Assembly: GCA_964459465.1 (NCBI GenBank)
Contig: CAYWLR010000005.1
Span: 1-64,000 of the forward strand
Direction: 5' to 3'
DNA length: 64,000 bases
Source of the DNA: CALAMC01 sp964459465
Lineage (GTDB): Bacteria > Zixibacteria > MSB-5A5 > GN15 > PGXB01
Positions 1-7,341 of the stretch are shown one piece after another. The translations under genes were made by a program, and so were the position numbers. The notes under the pieces were generated by a model that was not told where the DNA came from, searched no databases, and saw nothing but the letters and a program-made list of their open reading frames with translations. Numbering within the stretch: position 1 is the stretch's first letter; every line of letters begins with the position of its first letter.

Positions 1-312
1 TTTAAAGGACTCAAATCCACCTTAAGCAACTGTCCGAATTTCCGCAACCACTTCTGAATGTGTCACGAATCCTCCCTCCAATTATGCCGATTTACTTGTC
101 TTCTATTTATATGTCGAAAATTAATCAAGTCATAATATGAGTCAATAAAATAATTGAAAGTATGCTGGCTAATGTAAATTTCGGGCGGTCTTAAAATCCC
201 GAAATTCTCGTCAGGGCCGATATTCAAATTTGAAGACGAACCTTGACCCATCCCGATTGTTATATTTTAATAATAAAATTGAACACAGAACAATAACCGG
301 ATGGAGGAGGCT
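1..312. other. Window-edge intergenic stretch, no confident gene
   Basis: I see no gene I can support here. On the minus strand a 62-codon frame (63-251) ends in a stop that overlaps a GTG codon, with a very strong purine-rich Shine-Dalgarno-like run (GGAGGGAGG, complement of 71-79) just before that GTG. The GTG frame stops after 14 codons, so either this is a small coupled pair of ORFs, a decayed gene, or chance. The plus strand holds a plausible promoter for the dehydrogenase that follows. Confidence 0.5.
243..271 (+). promoter_or_regulatory. Candidate sigma-70-type promoter for the alcohol dehydrogenase
   Basis: TTGACC at 243-248 is followed after a 17-base spacer by TTTAAT at 266-271, in an AT-rich stretch about 40 bases before the proposed start codon at 313. 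It is a consensus match only. The neighbouring TATATT at 261 would give a spacer that is too short. Confidence 0.4.
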
Positions 313-1506
313 ATGCTTAAATTTACCTTTTATAATCCCACCAGGATTATCTTTGGCCCGGGTGAAATAGACAAGGTCGGCATCGAAGCTCGCAAGATCG
401 GTCAGGCTGCCATGATTGTTACCGGTAAACGGTCGTCCTCGGCCTTCGGTATAATCAACCGCGTCACCGATTATCTGGAACGCGAGGGCATCGGCGCTAT
501 TATTTTCGATAAAATCGAGCCCAATCCGCGGTGCACAACTATCGATGCCGCCGCGGAATTAGCCAGAAAAAACAAATGCGATATGGTTATCGGCGTCGGC
601 GGCGGCTCGCCTATGGATGCCGCCAAAGGCGTCGCGGTGGCCTCTGTCAACGACGGTCCTATCTGGGATTATGTTTATCACGGGCAGCCGGTTCCGAAAA
701 AAATCAATAGGGCTTTGCCGATTATCGAGATTCCAACGCTGGCCGCCACCGGATCCGAAGCCAATTCCGGCGCCGTGATAAGCAACTGGGAGACGCATGA
801 AAAAGCCGTGCTGGGCCATCCTTTGTTATTCCCCAAATTCACCATCATCGACCCGGAATTGACCGTGACCGTCCCGAAAGATTACACCATCGATGGCGGC
901 GTGGATATCATTTGCCATGTCATCGAAAGCTATTTTACCGGCGTCGAGGAAAGCCCGATTCAAAATCGTTTTTCGCTGGCGATAATCCGCACCGTCATGG
1001 ATTACCTCCCGCTGGCGGTTAAAAATCCCAAAGACATCAACGCCCGCACGCAATTATCCTGGGCGTCGGCAGTGGCGCTGGCCGGCATGGTCAACTCCGG
1101 GCGCGGCGGATCGTTCCCACTGCACGCTATGGAGCACGCCCTTTCGGCCCATTACGATATTTCGCACGGTCGCGGGCTGGCCCTGCTATTGCCCCGCCTG
1201 ATGGAATACACTTATAAGACTCGGCCGGAACCCTATGTGCTTCTCGCGCGCGAGGCCTTCGGCGCCCCAACCGAGGGCAAAAGCGAAACCGAAATCGCCC
1301 GCATGTCTATCGACGCCATGCGCGACTGGCTCGGGTCGGTCGAACGGGATATCACCATGAGCGACGTCGGCATTCATGATGATTCCAAATTCGGGCAGAT
1401 GGCCGAGGACACGATAAGAATATATGGGCAGGGCAAAGGTTATCTTATTAACCCCAAACGCCTGCACAAAGAAGACATCGTGAATATCTTCAAAATGGCG
1501 ATGTGA
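313..1506 (+). CDS. Iron-containing alcohol dehydrogenase (butanol dehydrogenase-like)
   Basis: This is a cytoplasmic NAD(P)H-dependent group III (Fe-ADH) dehydrogenase that interconverts an alcohol and its aldehyde; the substrate cannot be read from sequence. The nucleotide-binding GGGSPMD motif lies near residues 96-102. The four expected metal ligands are in place with family spacing: D198 and H202 in VDIICH, then H271 and H285 in the HAMEHALSAHYDISH segment. Length (397 residues) is normal. An ATG at 301 is in frame, but the GGAGGAGG run at 303-310 is a ribosome binding site, so the ATG at 313 is the likelier start. The protein most resembles the BdhA/YqdH-type butanol dehydrogenase subgroup. 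It stands alone, with a promoter-like sequence just upstream and no cofactor or aldehyde dehydrogenase gene beside it. Confidence 0.9.
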   Translation: MLKFTFYNPTRIIFGPGEIDKVGIEARKIGQAAMIVTGKRSSSAFGIINRVTDYLEREGIGAIIFDKIEPNPRCTTIDAAAELARKNKCDMVIGVGGGSPMDAAKGVAVASVNDGPIWDYVYHGQPVPKKINRALPIIEIPTLAATGSEANSGAVISNWETHEKAVLGHPLLFPKFTIIDPELTVTVPKDYTIDGGVDIICHVIESYFTGVEESPIQNRFSLAIIRTVMDYLPLAVKNPKDINARTQLSWASAVALAGMVNSGRGGSFPLHAMEHALSAHYDISHGRGLALLLPRLMEYTYKTRPEPYVLLAREAFGAPTEGKSETEIARMSIDAMRDWLGSVERDITMSDVGIHDDSKFGQMAEDTIRIYGQGKGYLINPKRLHKEDIVNIFKMAM

Positions 1507-1597
1507 AAAATGCTAAAATCATCTAATACTTTATGAAGTGGAATAAAAAGCTGCAGAAGTATAGAAATAATTCCAATACCAACATATGACTTCGATT

Positions 1598-1774
1598 TCA
1601 TGTGATAGAGGAAATGTTATAGTCAGGAGCCTCTATTTCAAGTATTAGTTCCCGGATATCCCTTATTTCGTTCAGAAGATTTAACTCGCTTTCCGAAAGC
1701 AGAACCCATCCATTTGATTTAGATTCCTCAAGTTTGCCGAACAATGGCTCAAAATTTTCTTTTTCTTCTGTCAT
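1598..1774 (-). CDS. Small hypothetical protein (58 residues)
   Basis: A 58-codon frame begins 10 bases after the stop of the ClpP-class protease gene, on the same strand, and runs to a TGA at 1598-1600. The product is acidic, starting MTEEKENFEPLFGKLEES, with an amphipathic leucine/isoleucine-rich second half (ELNLLNEIRDIRELILEIE) that could form a coiled coil. I do not recognise a family. Tight spacing suggests it is co-transcribed with the protease, possibly as an accessory or regulator, but that is inference. The ribosome binding site is weak, so reality of the gene is moderately likely rather than certain. Confidence 0.45.
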   Translation of the reverse strand: MTEEKENFEPLFGKLEESKSNGWVLLSESELNLLNEIRDIRELILEIEAPDYNISSIT

Positions 1775-1784
1775 GGTTTTCTAC

Positions 1785-2948
1785 TCATATTATCGGTTTT
1801 CCGACATCTGATTCAAGTTCCAATCTCTGTTTTTCGAGATCTATTTCGTTACTACAATGCGGGCACTTTAGTATATTGTCCTTGGGGAACACTAATAATC
1901 CCGGCTGTAACGGAATTCTTTGTTTGAAATTTGCCTGAACTCCAATCTTTTTATTGCATTTTGGACATTGGATGTCAGCCACTGCGGCATCTATCTCCTC
2001 TTTCGCCATTTGGACAGGTGGCCCTTGCACCCTAGGTGTATTAAATTTCATTATTTGCGAAGAAGTTGTTTCATATAATTTATACGCCGGAGTCCGCTCA
2101 AAGTAAAATAGCAATAATGTATAATATCTTTCTATCGCTTCCTGCAATTTCGGATTTAGACTATAATCTTCTATTTTAAGCCTTAATTCACGCAAGTCAT
2201 TCATTTTTATTGGCTTACCATGCGTTTTCCATCTGCTGTGATTGCAAAGGTCGTCGGCGATTTTTTGGGCCCTTTCCACTTTTTCTTCCTCTGTTACCAT
2301 CTTGCCGGTACTGCTATGGGTTTCCCAAAATTTAAATTTATATTTGGGCAGCCATTCTCTTAATAGACCTTTGCCAAAATCAAGTGCGTTTTGATAGGAT
2401 TCCAGTTCACCGGGAGAAATATTTTGAAGTATAGGAATTAAAGCCATATCGAGTTTTTTATTTTCTTCGACTTCTTTTCTGATCTTTTTTAGCCATTCCA
2501 GAAAGGCATGTGCGGAAAAAACCTTTCCCTTATGCAATATTTGGGCATCAATAGGGCCTAATGCTGATGTCGGTCCCATTAGTATTTCATCGCCCGCCAT
2601 TACCATTAAAGTCCCGGCGCTTTTTGCATATCCAGGCACAATGAAGCCGACTTTTTCAAACCGGCTACGAAGTGTTCTAACCAAGTCATCCACAATTTCC
2701 CCGGAACCACCGGGAGTTTCCAGAATTATATCAATCTCAGTACCTTCTATAGTCGATAATTGATCCATAAACGGCAGTTTATCTTCATAAGAAATTGAAA
2801 TAGGGGCATCCAGTTTTGATAGAGCACTTGAATAAGTTAATATCGGACGTTTCCTGATTTCGGAAATTTTTCTAAGTTGCGATTTTCTCTCTTGTTCTAA
2901 ATCCTCAATAGAGAGGCGCCTGTTAATATATTCTGTAAAATAGCCCAT
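1785..2948 (-). CDS. ClpP-class serine protease of the SDH/SppA type with C-terminal zinc ribbon
   Basis: The protein (387 residues) has the ClpP/crotonase-fold core of the serine dehydrogenase proteinase family (PF01972), related to SppA/NfeD proteases that act on membrane-associated peptides. The conserved ETPGGSGE loop lies near 77-84, the nucleophilic serine is S110 in YAKSAGTLM, and an LGPIDAQ segment follows near 130-136. The C-terminal part adds a zinc ribbon built from two CPxC pairs (CPKC and CPHC, about residues 330-365), which is an extra compared with minimal family members and may bind substrate or a partner. The N-terminus is charged and has no signal peptide, so it is probably cytoplasmic or peripheral. 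A 58-codon gene follows directly. The family assignment is firm; the target is unknown. Confidence 0.8.
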   Translation of the reverse strand: MGYFTEYINRRLSIEDLEQERKSQLRKISEIRKRPILTYSSALSKLDAPISISYEDKLPFMDQLSTIEGTEIDIILETPGGSGEIVDDLVRTLRSRFEKVGFIVPGYAKSAGTLMVMAGDEILMGPTSALGPIDAQILHKGKVFSAHAFLEWLKKIRKEVEENKKLDMALIPILQNISPGELESYQNALDFGKGLLREWLPKYKFKFWETHSSTGKMVTEEEKVERAQKIADDLCNHSRWKTHGKPIKMNDLRELRLKIEDYSLNPKLQEAIERYYTLLLFYFERTPAYKLYETTSSQIMKFNTPRVQGPPVQMAKEEIDAAVADIQCPKCNKKIGVQANFKQRIPLQPGLLVFPKDNILKCPHCSNEIDLEKQRLELESDVGKPII

Positions 2949-3145
2949 ATCTATTGAGAACCATTAGGATGTTATTTGACGGCATTATTTTTATTATACC
3001 CACGTTGGATATCTTCCGAAAAATTCTTTAAATCTGACGCTTTAATATTATAATAGTCATGTTCATGGGGTTATGCAAGACATATTTTGAAAGCTGACCA
3101 AACGAGCGGAATCACATTGAGTCCATAAAACCTGGTTATTACAGT

Positions 3146-3919
3146 TTACTCACCTATTTCTTTGTTCGTTATCAACGGCAACACACCGTTCGGGTCGAAT
3201 TTCTGCTTGATCTTCAATGAATACTGCGCCGAAACATTATCGCCGGGATTTTGATATAGATTCGCGAACTTCGCATAATCGACCGGCTTCTGGACGATAT
3301 TGTCATACATATATGCCTCCGACGTCGGCATCACCCGGAACCAGGCTTTGGTGATCAGCCCCAGTTGTCCCCACGACGGCGAGTAAATCTTGACGATATC
3401 GAAACCCGAGACGGATTTGAAACAGGCCGACCCGGGGACAATTACCTCCCCCTCGGGTGTGGCGATTTCGGCTTTGATAAAATAGCGGCTGATGGGCAAA
3501 TCATGCATCTGATGCTCGCACGATAGCCCCACCGCCAGCGCCCCGCCGACCGAGCCGACATAGGGCAAACCGGAATGCGGCAAAAACAGATTATATTTTT
3601 GCAGATTGACATTGATTTCGCGCAACGGATAACCTGCTCCAACCACAATGAAATAATCTTGCGGGACGATTTCCAAAAGCTGATTAAGACGGTCGGTTCT
3701 TATAATAACCAGGTCTTCGAATTTCTTTCCGTCCGGGTCGATAATATTCCCGAAACCTGTAATAAACAATTTCTGCCTTGTTTCATTGGCCAGTTTCATC
3801 GCCCCGGCCGCTTCTTCGGTCGATTCAGGATGAAAAGTCGGCAAGCCCTTTTGATAGGTCAGGCGGTCCTCTCCAAACATATCGACCAGCCTTTTTATGA
3901 AATCATCTTTTTTCATCAC
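3146..3919 (-). CDS. Compact FAD-binding oxidoreductase (GlcD/GlcE-like)
   Basis: Residues about 20-190 match the FAD-binding type 4 fold (PF01565) of FAD-linked oxidases such as glycolate oxidase GlcD/GlcE and lactate dehydrogenases, with the PHSGLPYVGSVGGALAVG flavin loop and a SVSGFDIVKIYSPSWGQLGLIT segment. The end of the protein carries the typical C-terminal signature of the family, KIKQKFDPNGVL. At 257 residues it is much shorter than GlcD (about 500) or GlcE (about 350): the substrate-binding cap between the flavin domain and the C-terminal motif has shrunk to about 40 residues. It may therefore be a GlcE-like subunit needing a partner, but no GlcD/GlcF gene is nearby. The start is either GTG at 3919 or the adjacent ATG at 3916; no clear ribosome binding site decides between them. 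Confidence 0.75.
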   Translation of the reverse strand: MMKKDDFIKRLVDMFGEDRLTYQKGLPTFHPESTEEAAGAMKLANETRQKLFITGFGNIIDPDGKKFEDLVIIRTDRLNQLLEIVPQDYFIVVGAGYPLREINVNLQKYNLFLPHSGLPYVGSVGGALAVGLSCEHQMHDLPISRYFIKAEIATPEGEVIVPGSACFKSVSGFDIVKIYSPSWGQLGLITKAWFRVMPTSEAYMYDNIVQKPVDYAKFANLYQNPGDNVSAQYSLKIKQKFDPNGVLPLITNKEIGE

Positions 3920-3978
3920 GGCGACATCTTATAAAAAATGGAAGATGATGTCAAGTTTCTTGTAGGGCAACTTCTGGT

Positions 3979-4179
3979 AAGGCAGAACCCAAGCCTGGCG
4001 CCGTGGTTCTGCCTTTATGAATAAGTCAAGATGGCAGAACCGCCATCCTTCATTTCATTCAGGATGTTCGAAGGTGTTCTGCCCTGCAAAATCTGCACCA
4101 TGCGTTTTGCCCAATGGTGCGGCCCCTCCATATTTATCTGGAGGGTTTTTCTTCCACTCCAAACAGAGTTTAGAGTGGC
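3979..4179. repeat. Mosaic of nested palindromes between the FAD oxidase and hpf
   Basis: Five hairpin-forming inverted repeats follow one another: AAGGCAGAACC/GGTTCTGCCTT (3979-4015, perfect 11 bp), GATGGC/GCCATC (4030-4047), GCACCAT/ATGGTGC (about 4096-4120), CCCTCCA/TGGAGGG followed by TTTTTC (4124-4151, terminator-like on the plus strand) and CCACTCCAAAC/GTTTAGAGTGG (4154-4179, one mismatch). The octamer GGCAGAAC or its complement occurs four times (3981, 4006, 4033, 4076). Several short frames cross the block, but their sequence follows the repeats and I do not accept them as genes. Confidence 0.7.
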
Positions 4180-4213
4180 CACCCAATACCACAGGGGAGC
4201 ACGAATACCTAAT

Positions 4214-4245
4214 AAAAAAAGTCCCGACCTCTGGTCGGGACTTTT
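4214..4245 (-). terminator. Rho-independent terminator after hpf
   Basis: The inverted repeat AAAAGTCCCGACC / GGTCGGGACTTTT has a 13-bp stem and a 3-base loop. Read on the minus strand it is followed by a run of T, 28 bases after the hpf stop codon. Confidence 0.85.
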
Positions 4246-4273
4246 GAATTTATATAACAATTACGTACTGATG

Positions 4274-4633
4274 CTAATTATCCACGCCGTCGACATCGGT
4301 GTCGGGACGGGTGATCTCTTCAACCGTCTCCTTAATTTTATCCGGCCGTTTTTCTTTGAGGCGGCTCTTGTATTTTTTAAGCTGACCCTTGACCTTGTCA
4401 ATCGCCTGCTCGATCGAGGCGTACATGTCGTCGGTCGCGCCGGTGCCGGTCAGGGCGGCGTTATAGACTCGTACCTTTATCTCGGCCGTCTGCCGATACT
4501 TCTCGACGTCCAGTATGACTTCGGATGAAATAATATTTTCAAAATAGCGGGTGAGGCCGGAAACCTCTCCTTCGATATATTCCTTGAGCTCAGGAGTCAG
4601 GTCGAAATGGCGGGCCGTGATTTCGATATTCAT
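4274..4633 (-). CDS. hpf: Ribosome hibernation promoting factor, short form
   Basis: The protein belongs to the HPF/YfiA/RaiA family (PF02482), which binds the 30S decoding region and inactivates ribosomes in slow growth. It starts MNIEITARHFDLTPELKEYI, with the basic KVKGQLKKYKSRLKEKRPDK stretch near residues 85-105, and then has a short acidic tail. At 119 residues it is the short form without the long-HPF dimerisation domain. The ATG at 4633 is preferred to one six codons upstream because AAGGAG lies 8 bases before it. It follows rpoN on the same strand, the same order as in many bacteria, where the lptB-rpoN-hpf neighbourhood is conserved. A 9-bp hairpin sits in its leader. Confidence 0.92.
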   Translation of the reverse strand: MNIEITARHFDLTPELKEYIEGEVSGLTRYFENIISSEVILDVEKYRQTAEIKVRVYNAALTGTGATDDMYASIEQAIDKVKGQLKKYKSRLKEKRPDKIKETVEEITRPDTDVDGVDN

Positions 4634-4671
4634 ACAGTCAACTCCTTTCAAAATCCGATAATGTCCGGTTA

Positions 4672-4714
4672 CCTCAAAATGTACGATTTCGCGTCACGCC
4701 GCTGTATTTTGAGG
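4672..4714 (-). promoter_or_regulatory. Leader hairpin upstream of hpf
   Basis: CCTCAAAAT (4672-4680) and ATTTTGAGG (4706-4714) form a perfect 9-bp stem with a 25-base loop. It lies about 40 bases upstream of the hpf start, inside the 280-base rpoN-hpf gap. It could be a processing or attenuation element, or an operator. There is no T-run, so it is not a simple terminator. No sigma-54 -24/-12 promoter is visible in the gap. Confidence 0.4.
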
Positions 4715-4913
4715 TGTTGCTTCACTCTTTAAACCTGTCACGACCGAAAAGGTTCGAACGCACTCCGCCCCGAGTTTATGTTTTAAATATTTCGCATTAC
4801 GGGAATGCCTAAACAACGAGGGGAACATTCGTTCCTTCGAAATTTTATATCCCTCCTATGTCTTTGATATGACGGGTCAGTCTTTTCAATGTCTGACACC
4901 CATAAAATTCTAT

Positions 4914-6329
4914 CTAATTCCCGACACGCTTGCGGAAACGGGCGGGAAGAATTTTCAACTCTTCGCGATATTTGGTTACCGTTCGCCGGGCCAGCTTTAT
5001 TCCCTCGTCCTGCAATCGCCGAAAAATATCCTGGTCGGATAAAGGATTTTGCGGGTCCTCGGACTTGATTATCTCCTCGAGCCGGTTTTTGACATGCCGC
5101 TTCGAGGTTTCGCCGCCTTCGTCATTGGCGATACCGGCATTGAAGAAATACTTTATTTCGTAGACTCCCTGCGGGGTCTGGACATATTTGCCGTTGGAAA
5201 CGCGGCTGATCGTGGCGACGTTCATCTCGACCTTGCGGGCGATTTCCTCCATAATCAAAGGCTTCAAAAAGGCCGCGCCTTTATCGAAAAATTCACTCTG
5301 CTCTTCGACAATCGCTTCCATGACACGAATCATGGTCGAGCGGCGCTGGTTAATCGAATTCAACAGCCAGCGGGCCTGCTCCAGTTTTTCCCGGACATAT
5401 TTTTTTGTGTCGTCGCTGGCGTGTTCGCTTTTGCGCATCAACTGACGGTAATTGGGATTGATACGCAGCCTCGGCGCCGAGCGGTCGTTGTGAAATACAA
5501 CATACCCGTCACCGACTTTTTCCACGATTAAATCCGGGATAATCGGGGCCGCACCTGATTCAAAACGCCCGTGGGCCGGCGTCGGCGACAAAGTCTTTAT
5601 CAAATCCATGGCCTGCTGGGCCTTCTCGAAAGGAATACTCATCAGCCGCGATATCTGCAGGATCGATTTGCGGTCGAGGACGTTTATATACTTATCGACT
5701 ATTCGATAGGCGATCGAATCTTTATATCCTTTTTCTTCGAGTTGCAACAGAAGCGATTCGCGCAAGTCGCGGGAAGCCACGCCCGGCGGGTCGAAACGCT
5801 TGATCAGGGCCAGAACCTTATTGATTTTCTCAAGCGGAAGTTTCAATTCGGCGGCCATTTCTTCGGGAGCCACCACCAAATAGCCGCGCGAGGAAATATT
5901 ACCGATAATATATTCCCCGATTAGCTGCTCTTCCTCGGACAGTTTCAAATACATCAATTGTTCGGATAAATGGTCATACAGGGTCTTCTGCATGATGGGA
6001 GATTTGTCGTAGGCCTCCGATGGGGCTTCATAAGTATTGACCGCTCGATAACCTTCATCCAGTTCATCCGAAAAATAGCTCTCCCAGTCAATTTTTTCAA
6101 AACGCGGGTCGATTTCTTTTTCGTCTTCTTTGAGGTCGATTTCAACTTCACCCTCGAGCTGGTCAACCGATTCCAGGGCCGGGTCGACCTCTTCCAATAG
6201 TGGGTTTATCTGAAGTTCATGGCGAAGCGTCTGCTCCAGCTGCAGAATGGGCATCTGCAGCATTTTTAAAGACTGAATAAGTTGCGGCGCCAGAGTTTGC
6301 TTGAGCTTGAGCTGTAAACCTAACTTCAT
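4914..6329 (-). CDS. rpoN: RNA polymerase sigma-54 factor
   Basis: RpoN directs RNA polymerase to -24/-12 promoters and needs AAA+ activators. Region I is the glutamine/leucine-rich start (LQLKLKQTLAPQLIQSLKML, residues 4-23); an acidic region II follows (about 50-85); the core-binding and helix-turn-helix parts include ARKVEMNVATISRVSNGKYV near 365; the C-terminal RpoN box is ARRTVTKYREELKILPARF near 448-466. Length, 471 residues, is normal. GAGG lies six bases before the ATG. It sits between lptB and hpf on one strand, with gaps of 143 and 280 bases that may hold separate promoters. No enhancer-binding regulator is in the window. Confidence 0.96.
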   Translation of the reverse strand: MKLGLQLKLKQTLAPQLIQSLKMLQMPILQLEQTLRHELQINPLLEEVDPALESVDQLEGEVEIDLKEDEKEIDPRFEKIDWESYFSDELDEGYRAVNTYEAPSEAYDKSPIMQKTLYDHLSEQLMYLKLSEEEQLIGEYIIGNISSRGYLVVAPEEMAAELKLPLEKINKVLALIKRFDPPGVASRDLRESLLLQLEEKGYKDSIAYRIVDKYINVLDRKSILQISRLMSIPFEKAQQAMDLIKTLSPTPAHGRFESGAAPIIPDLIVEKVGDGYVVFHNDRSAPRLRINPNYRQLMRKSEHASDDTKKYVREKLEQARWLLNSINQRRSTMIRVMEAIVEEQSEFFDKGAAFLKPLIMEEIARKVEMNVATISRVSNGKYVQTPQGVYEIKYFFNAGIANDEGGETSKRHVKNRLEEIIKSEDPQNPLSDQDIFRRLQDEGIKLARRTVTKYREELKILPARFRKRVGN

Positions 6330-6472
6330 CTTCTACCTCTTTAGTGCGTATTAAACCGTCTGACCGTTCCTTTAAAGTACTTATCGGAGCGGCTTGCCAC
6401 CCAATTTACCGCACTTTCATCGGCGGCCCCATTTTGGGCCGCATGCGAAGGAAAATGTTCACAAAATCATCT

Positions 6473-7204
6473 TCAGTTAAGCTTGAATTTCTCTCCAAGG
6501 TATATTTTCCTCGCTTCCGGGTCCTCGGCCAGAAACTCCGATGTCCCGGCCTTGAGGATTTTCCCGTCGCACATTATATACGCACGTTCACAAATGGATA
6601 ATGTCTCCCGCACATTGTGGTCGGTTATCAGCACGCCCAGACCCTTTTTGGTAAGGCTCGCAATGATGCCCTGAATATCCTCGACCGCAATAGGGTCAAT
6701 CCCCGCAAAAGGCTCGTCCAGCAGGATAAAAAGCGGATCCGGAACCAGAGCCCTCGAGATTTCCACCCGACGTCTCTCACCGCCCGACAGGGAATAGGCC
6801 TTGCGCTTTCGTAAGTGTTTGATATCCAAATCGTTAAGAAGCATCTCCAGCTTGGCCTTGCGGTCCTTGCGCGACATGGATTGCATCTGCAAGATGGCCA
6901 TAATATTTTCTTCAACCGTCATCTTGCGGAAAACCGATGTTTCTTGAGCCAGATAACCTATACCCATATGCGCCCGGCGATACATTGGAAGCCCCGTTAT
7001 TTTCTTTTCGCCTATATAAACGTTGCCGGAATTGGGGCGGATAAAACCAATAATCATGTAAAAAGTCGTCGTTTTTCCGGCTCCATTCGGCCCCAGAAGA
7101 CCAACTACCTCGCCCGGATTGACTTCTATCGATACCCCGTTGACGACCGCCCGCTTGCGGTATTTCTTAATGAGGTCAACCGAACTAAGCTGACTGGTCT
7201 TCAT
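6473..7204 (-). CDS. lptB: LPS export ABC transporter ATP-binding protein LptB
   Basis: LptB is the cytoplasmic ATPase of the LptB2FGC complex that pulls lipopolysaccharide from the inner membrane toward the outer membrane. The Walker A motif is GPNGAGKTT near residue 40, the signature is LSGGERRRVEISRAL near 137, Walker B is LFILLDEPFAGIDP near 160, and the switch histidine is in LITDHNVRET. The FAGIDP/AVEDIQ pattern is characteristic of LptB. I place the start at the ATG at 7204 (MKTSQLSSVDL), which matches family N-termini; an in-frame ATG at 7240 would add 12 residues. No other lpt gene is next to it: the gene upstream is divergent, so lptB probably begins its own transcript followed by rpoN. 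Confidence 0.94.
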   Translation of the reverse strand: MKTSQLSSVDLIKKYRKRAVVNGVSIEVNPGEVVGLLGPNGAGKTTTFYMIIGFIRPNSGNVYIGEKKITGLPMYRRAHMGIGYLAQETSVFRKMTVEENIMAILQMQSMSRKDRKAKLEMLLNDLDIKHLRKRKAYSLSGGERRRVEISRALVPDPLFILLDEPFAGIDPIAVEDIQGIIASLTKKGLGVLITDHNVRETLSICERAYIMCDGKILKAGTSEFLAEDPEARKIYLGEKFKLN

Positions 7205-7341
7205 ATAAATATAATATGCACGAAACCTGTAAAAATTCAACTTTAAAATTGCTATTTAAGCATAATATTTGCTAAACCCGGCCGATTCAATTATTATTGA
7301 AGGCCATAAAGCTGTTATAACCGAGTAACCAAGGGTAAATT

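Noticed and set aside
559..819. Open frames antisense to the alcohol dehydrogenase (also 826-1053 and 1186-1467)
   Set aside because: They are mirror frames of a strongly conserved gene, with no ribosome binding sites and no family resemblance.
4015..4528. Overlapping ORFs across the palindrome patch before hpf
   Set aside because: Their sequences derive from inverted repeats and the antisense of hpf; no protein family is apparent.
4740..4770. Second T-loop-like AGGTTCGAACG sequence between rpoN and hpf
   Set aside because: No acceptor, D or anticodon stems can be built around it.
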